A DNA stretch of 64,000 nucleotides. Source: Gymnorhina tibicen. Taxonomy: Eukaryota; Chordata; Aves; Passeriformes; Artamidae. Within the stretch, counting starts at the first letter, position 1; every line of letters starts with the position of its first letter. The DNA lies in NCBI GenBank assembly GCA_013399875.1, contig VXAZ01006878.1, forward strand, positions 310,001 to 374,000. Reading direction: 5' to 3'. The notes under the pieces are model-generated. The model saw only the letters and a list, made by a program, of their open reading frames with translations, made no database searches and was not told the DNA's origin. Of this stretch, positions 62,320-64,000 are shown in pieces. The position numbers and the translations under genes are program-made.

Positions 62320-64000
62320 CAATTTGCTTTTTATCCCCTTGTTGTTTTGCGAGTCATTTCATACATAAGAAGTACCTACAGCAATTCTGAGTCCCGTATT
62401 AACTAAAATTAATTTAATTCTCATAAAAATCTGAAACCATTATTGTGCTGACAGCCTGATACTTCATTTTTAAACAGATGTCTTCCACATACCTTATCTG
62501 ATGAGTCTGCTAGTGATGTATGTAAGCCAAGCCTTGGAATTTGACTTAACCACACATTCTGGCATCTTTACGCAAATTTTGATCACAACTTTTAAGTTAT
62601 AATCAGCTTTTAACTTGATACTCAGTGCCAAAACTGTTGAATCTTGTGTTGGCAGCTCCTAATTTGGTAGCCATCATCCACAAAACAGCTTATTGGTGTT
62701 CTTGAACACTGCAGGTACCTCTTTGCTCAGAACAGATACGTCTCTGTCTAAACTCTTCTCAAAACATGGGATAGTATCTGACTTATTGTAAAAATTATTT
62801 TTTTTATGCAGAGCATTAGTAGAAATAAAGGATCTTTCTCTAATGCTCAGCAGTCGTGCTTAGAGTACCAATAGAACCATGGCTGTAGTACTACAGACAC
62901 CTATTTTGGATGATTATGTGTTACATTTTACTGCATGAATTGGTGGCTTTTCTGCACTGTGATGTTTCCGCATGTGACATTTCCCCCTGGGACTGTACAA
63001 GTAACTTCATGGGTAAAATAGTCACCTCTTCATCTGGTATTAGCCACTGGTTTGACTGACTCCCATGAATCCATGCTGCTTGCATTTACTCTGGCTGCAA
63101 ATCTGGCCCCATAAGCCGTGGCAGAATGTGCAAAGGGTACTGGGGCTGGTTCCCAGTCTGCACAAGCTGTATTTTTGTTTTACATCAGCATGGTGGTAGA
63201 TTAGTCCGCTCCAATTCCCAGGTTTCATTCCCAGAATTTGAATGCCTTGTATGTCATGATGTCCCTCCAAAACCAGGCGTTTCATTTAGTATTCCTGTGG
63301 ACAGAAGTCCCATTGGGACATTTCATTTCAGGAACTCATGGGCTTCAGTGTGTTCTTTTTGTGCTGACTTCCATGAGTCTCCCCCAAGGTGCTCATAGGC
63401 TGGCTGTCAGGCTGCATTTGTCATAATGGGCAAAATACGGTGCCTCCCAATGTGTCACTGGACAGGAAATGCTGTTGCCTTTGACAGTAATTCACACTTT
63501 TTTAAAGGTAGGCTTCAATCCAAGGTGCTCTGGACTGCTTTCTGGAAGCAGGTGGTTTTCCCCACTGGCAGTACAAAGGACTTTGATGCTTTTAGCCACG
63601 CCATTGTCCAACACCTAAATTTGCTGGGTGGGGACAGTGTGAATATTCCCCTCTGTGACAATTTGGGTGCTGTGGAATGGCTTAAGCTCTTTTTCTCCAT
63701 CTCCATTCACCAATGCCACACAAAAAACGCTCTCATGCAGTGATCAATAAATTGATAAACGCCCTCCCTTCTTTAATCCGACCTCCACTCCTCTTCAGCC
63801 TCCATAGGACTTTTCTGTGGGAGTGCGAGCAGGCTCCCGGTTCTGCCCGTGCCACCAGTCTGTCGTAGCTGTGCTTGGGGTATTCATCTCACTCTAACGC
63901 CAGCTCTTCCACAGAGGGGACTCCTGCTCTTGAAGAGTTCTCTGTGGCATTGTTGGCACTGTGATTTTTCTGTTTGGTTTTGTTTTCTTTTACTCTGTGT

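Larger units (their letters stand above)
62110..64000 (+). other. TENM4: TENM4 intron, 5' part
   Basis: Starts with donor gtatgtga. I looked for the next teneurin exon, expected to encode HFLFK and then a Pro/Ser-rich segment, and did not find it before the window ends. The stretch holds no recognised repeat. TGCATG hexamers occur at 62162, 62314 and 62932. The ORF at 63426-63743 has no recognisable similarity and is probably chance. Confidence 0.8.

Noticed and set aside
1..64000. mir-708, which is hosted by TENM4 in mammals
   Set aside because: I looked for the mature sequence (aaggagcttacaatctagct) and did not see it on the + strand. In mammals it lies in a more 5' intron, so it is probably outside the window.
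1..64000. tRNA, rRNA, CRISPR-like arrays, endogenous retroviral genes or any multigene cassette
   Set aside because: None was seen on either strand. Regularly spaced repeats are limited to short microsatellites and two-copy tandem duplications.
62110..64000. Next TENM4 exon (HFLFK segment leading to the transmembrane helix)
   Set aside because: No frame encoding this segment after an AG acceptor was found before the window ends.

Overview
The window is vertebrate genomic DNA, almost certainly from a bird. It lies inside one very large gene read on the + strand. I identify the gene as TENM4 (teneurin-4, also called ODZ4) from three internal coding exons: 8503-8712 (70 codons), 56863-57115 (253 nt) and 62011-62109 (33 codons). 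Each has a canonical AG acceptor and GT donor. The phases chain exactly: 1 to 1, then 1 to 2, then 2 to 2. The translations match the amino-terminal cytoplasmic domain of teneurin-4. The bird call rests on CR1 non-LTR retrotransposon tails of the typical avian sequence type, low repeat density, and the absence of anything resembling mammalian L1 or Alu.

Layout. 1-8502 is the 3' part of an upstream intron and holds one CR1. About 8041-9180 is a CpG-dense island centred on the first exon. 8713-56862 is a 48-kb intron with five CR1 3' ends, a CR1 reverse-transcriptase fragment, several old MIR-like SINE remnants, a CA microsatellite and, at 28824-29315, a perfect 245-nt direct repeat around a single N, which is an assembly scar. 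57116-62010 is a 4.9-kb intron with a long pyrimidine tract and a candidate unannotated 57-nt exon. 62110-64000 is the start of the next intron. The transmembrane and extracellular exons lie beyond the right edge, and the initiator-Met exon lies beyond the left edge.

How the parts work together. The exons encode proline-rich, serine-rich and acidic cytoplasmic segments between the amino terminus and the single transmembrane helix. The first and third exons are symmetric, so each can be skipped without breaking frame; with the constant middle exon this allows four cytoplasmic-tail isoforms. The third exon is flanked by three TGCATG motifs (RBFOX-type sites) at 61968, 62162 and 62314, within a wider local excess of that hexamer. 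This suggests regulated, probably neural, splicing.

I found no second gene, no tRNA or rRNA, and no CRISPR-like or other unknown multigene system. The long intronic ORFs look like chance or repeat-derived frames. The points most worth checking are the RBFOX-type cluster around the cassette exon, the assembly duplication, the CpG-island cassette exon with its GC-driven linker, and the candidate exon at 59853-59909.
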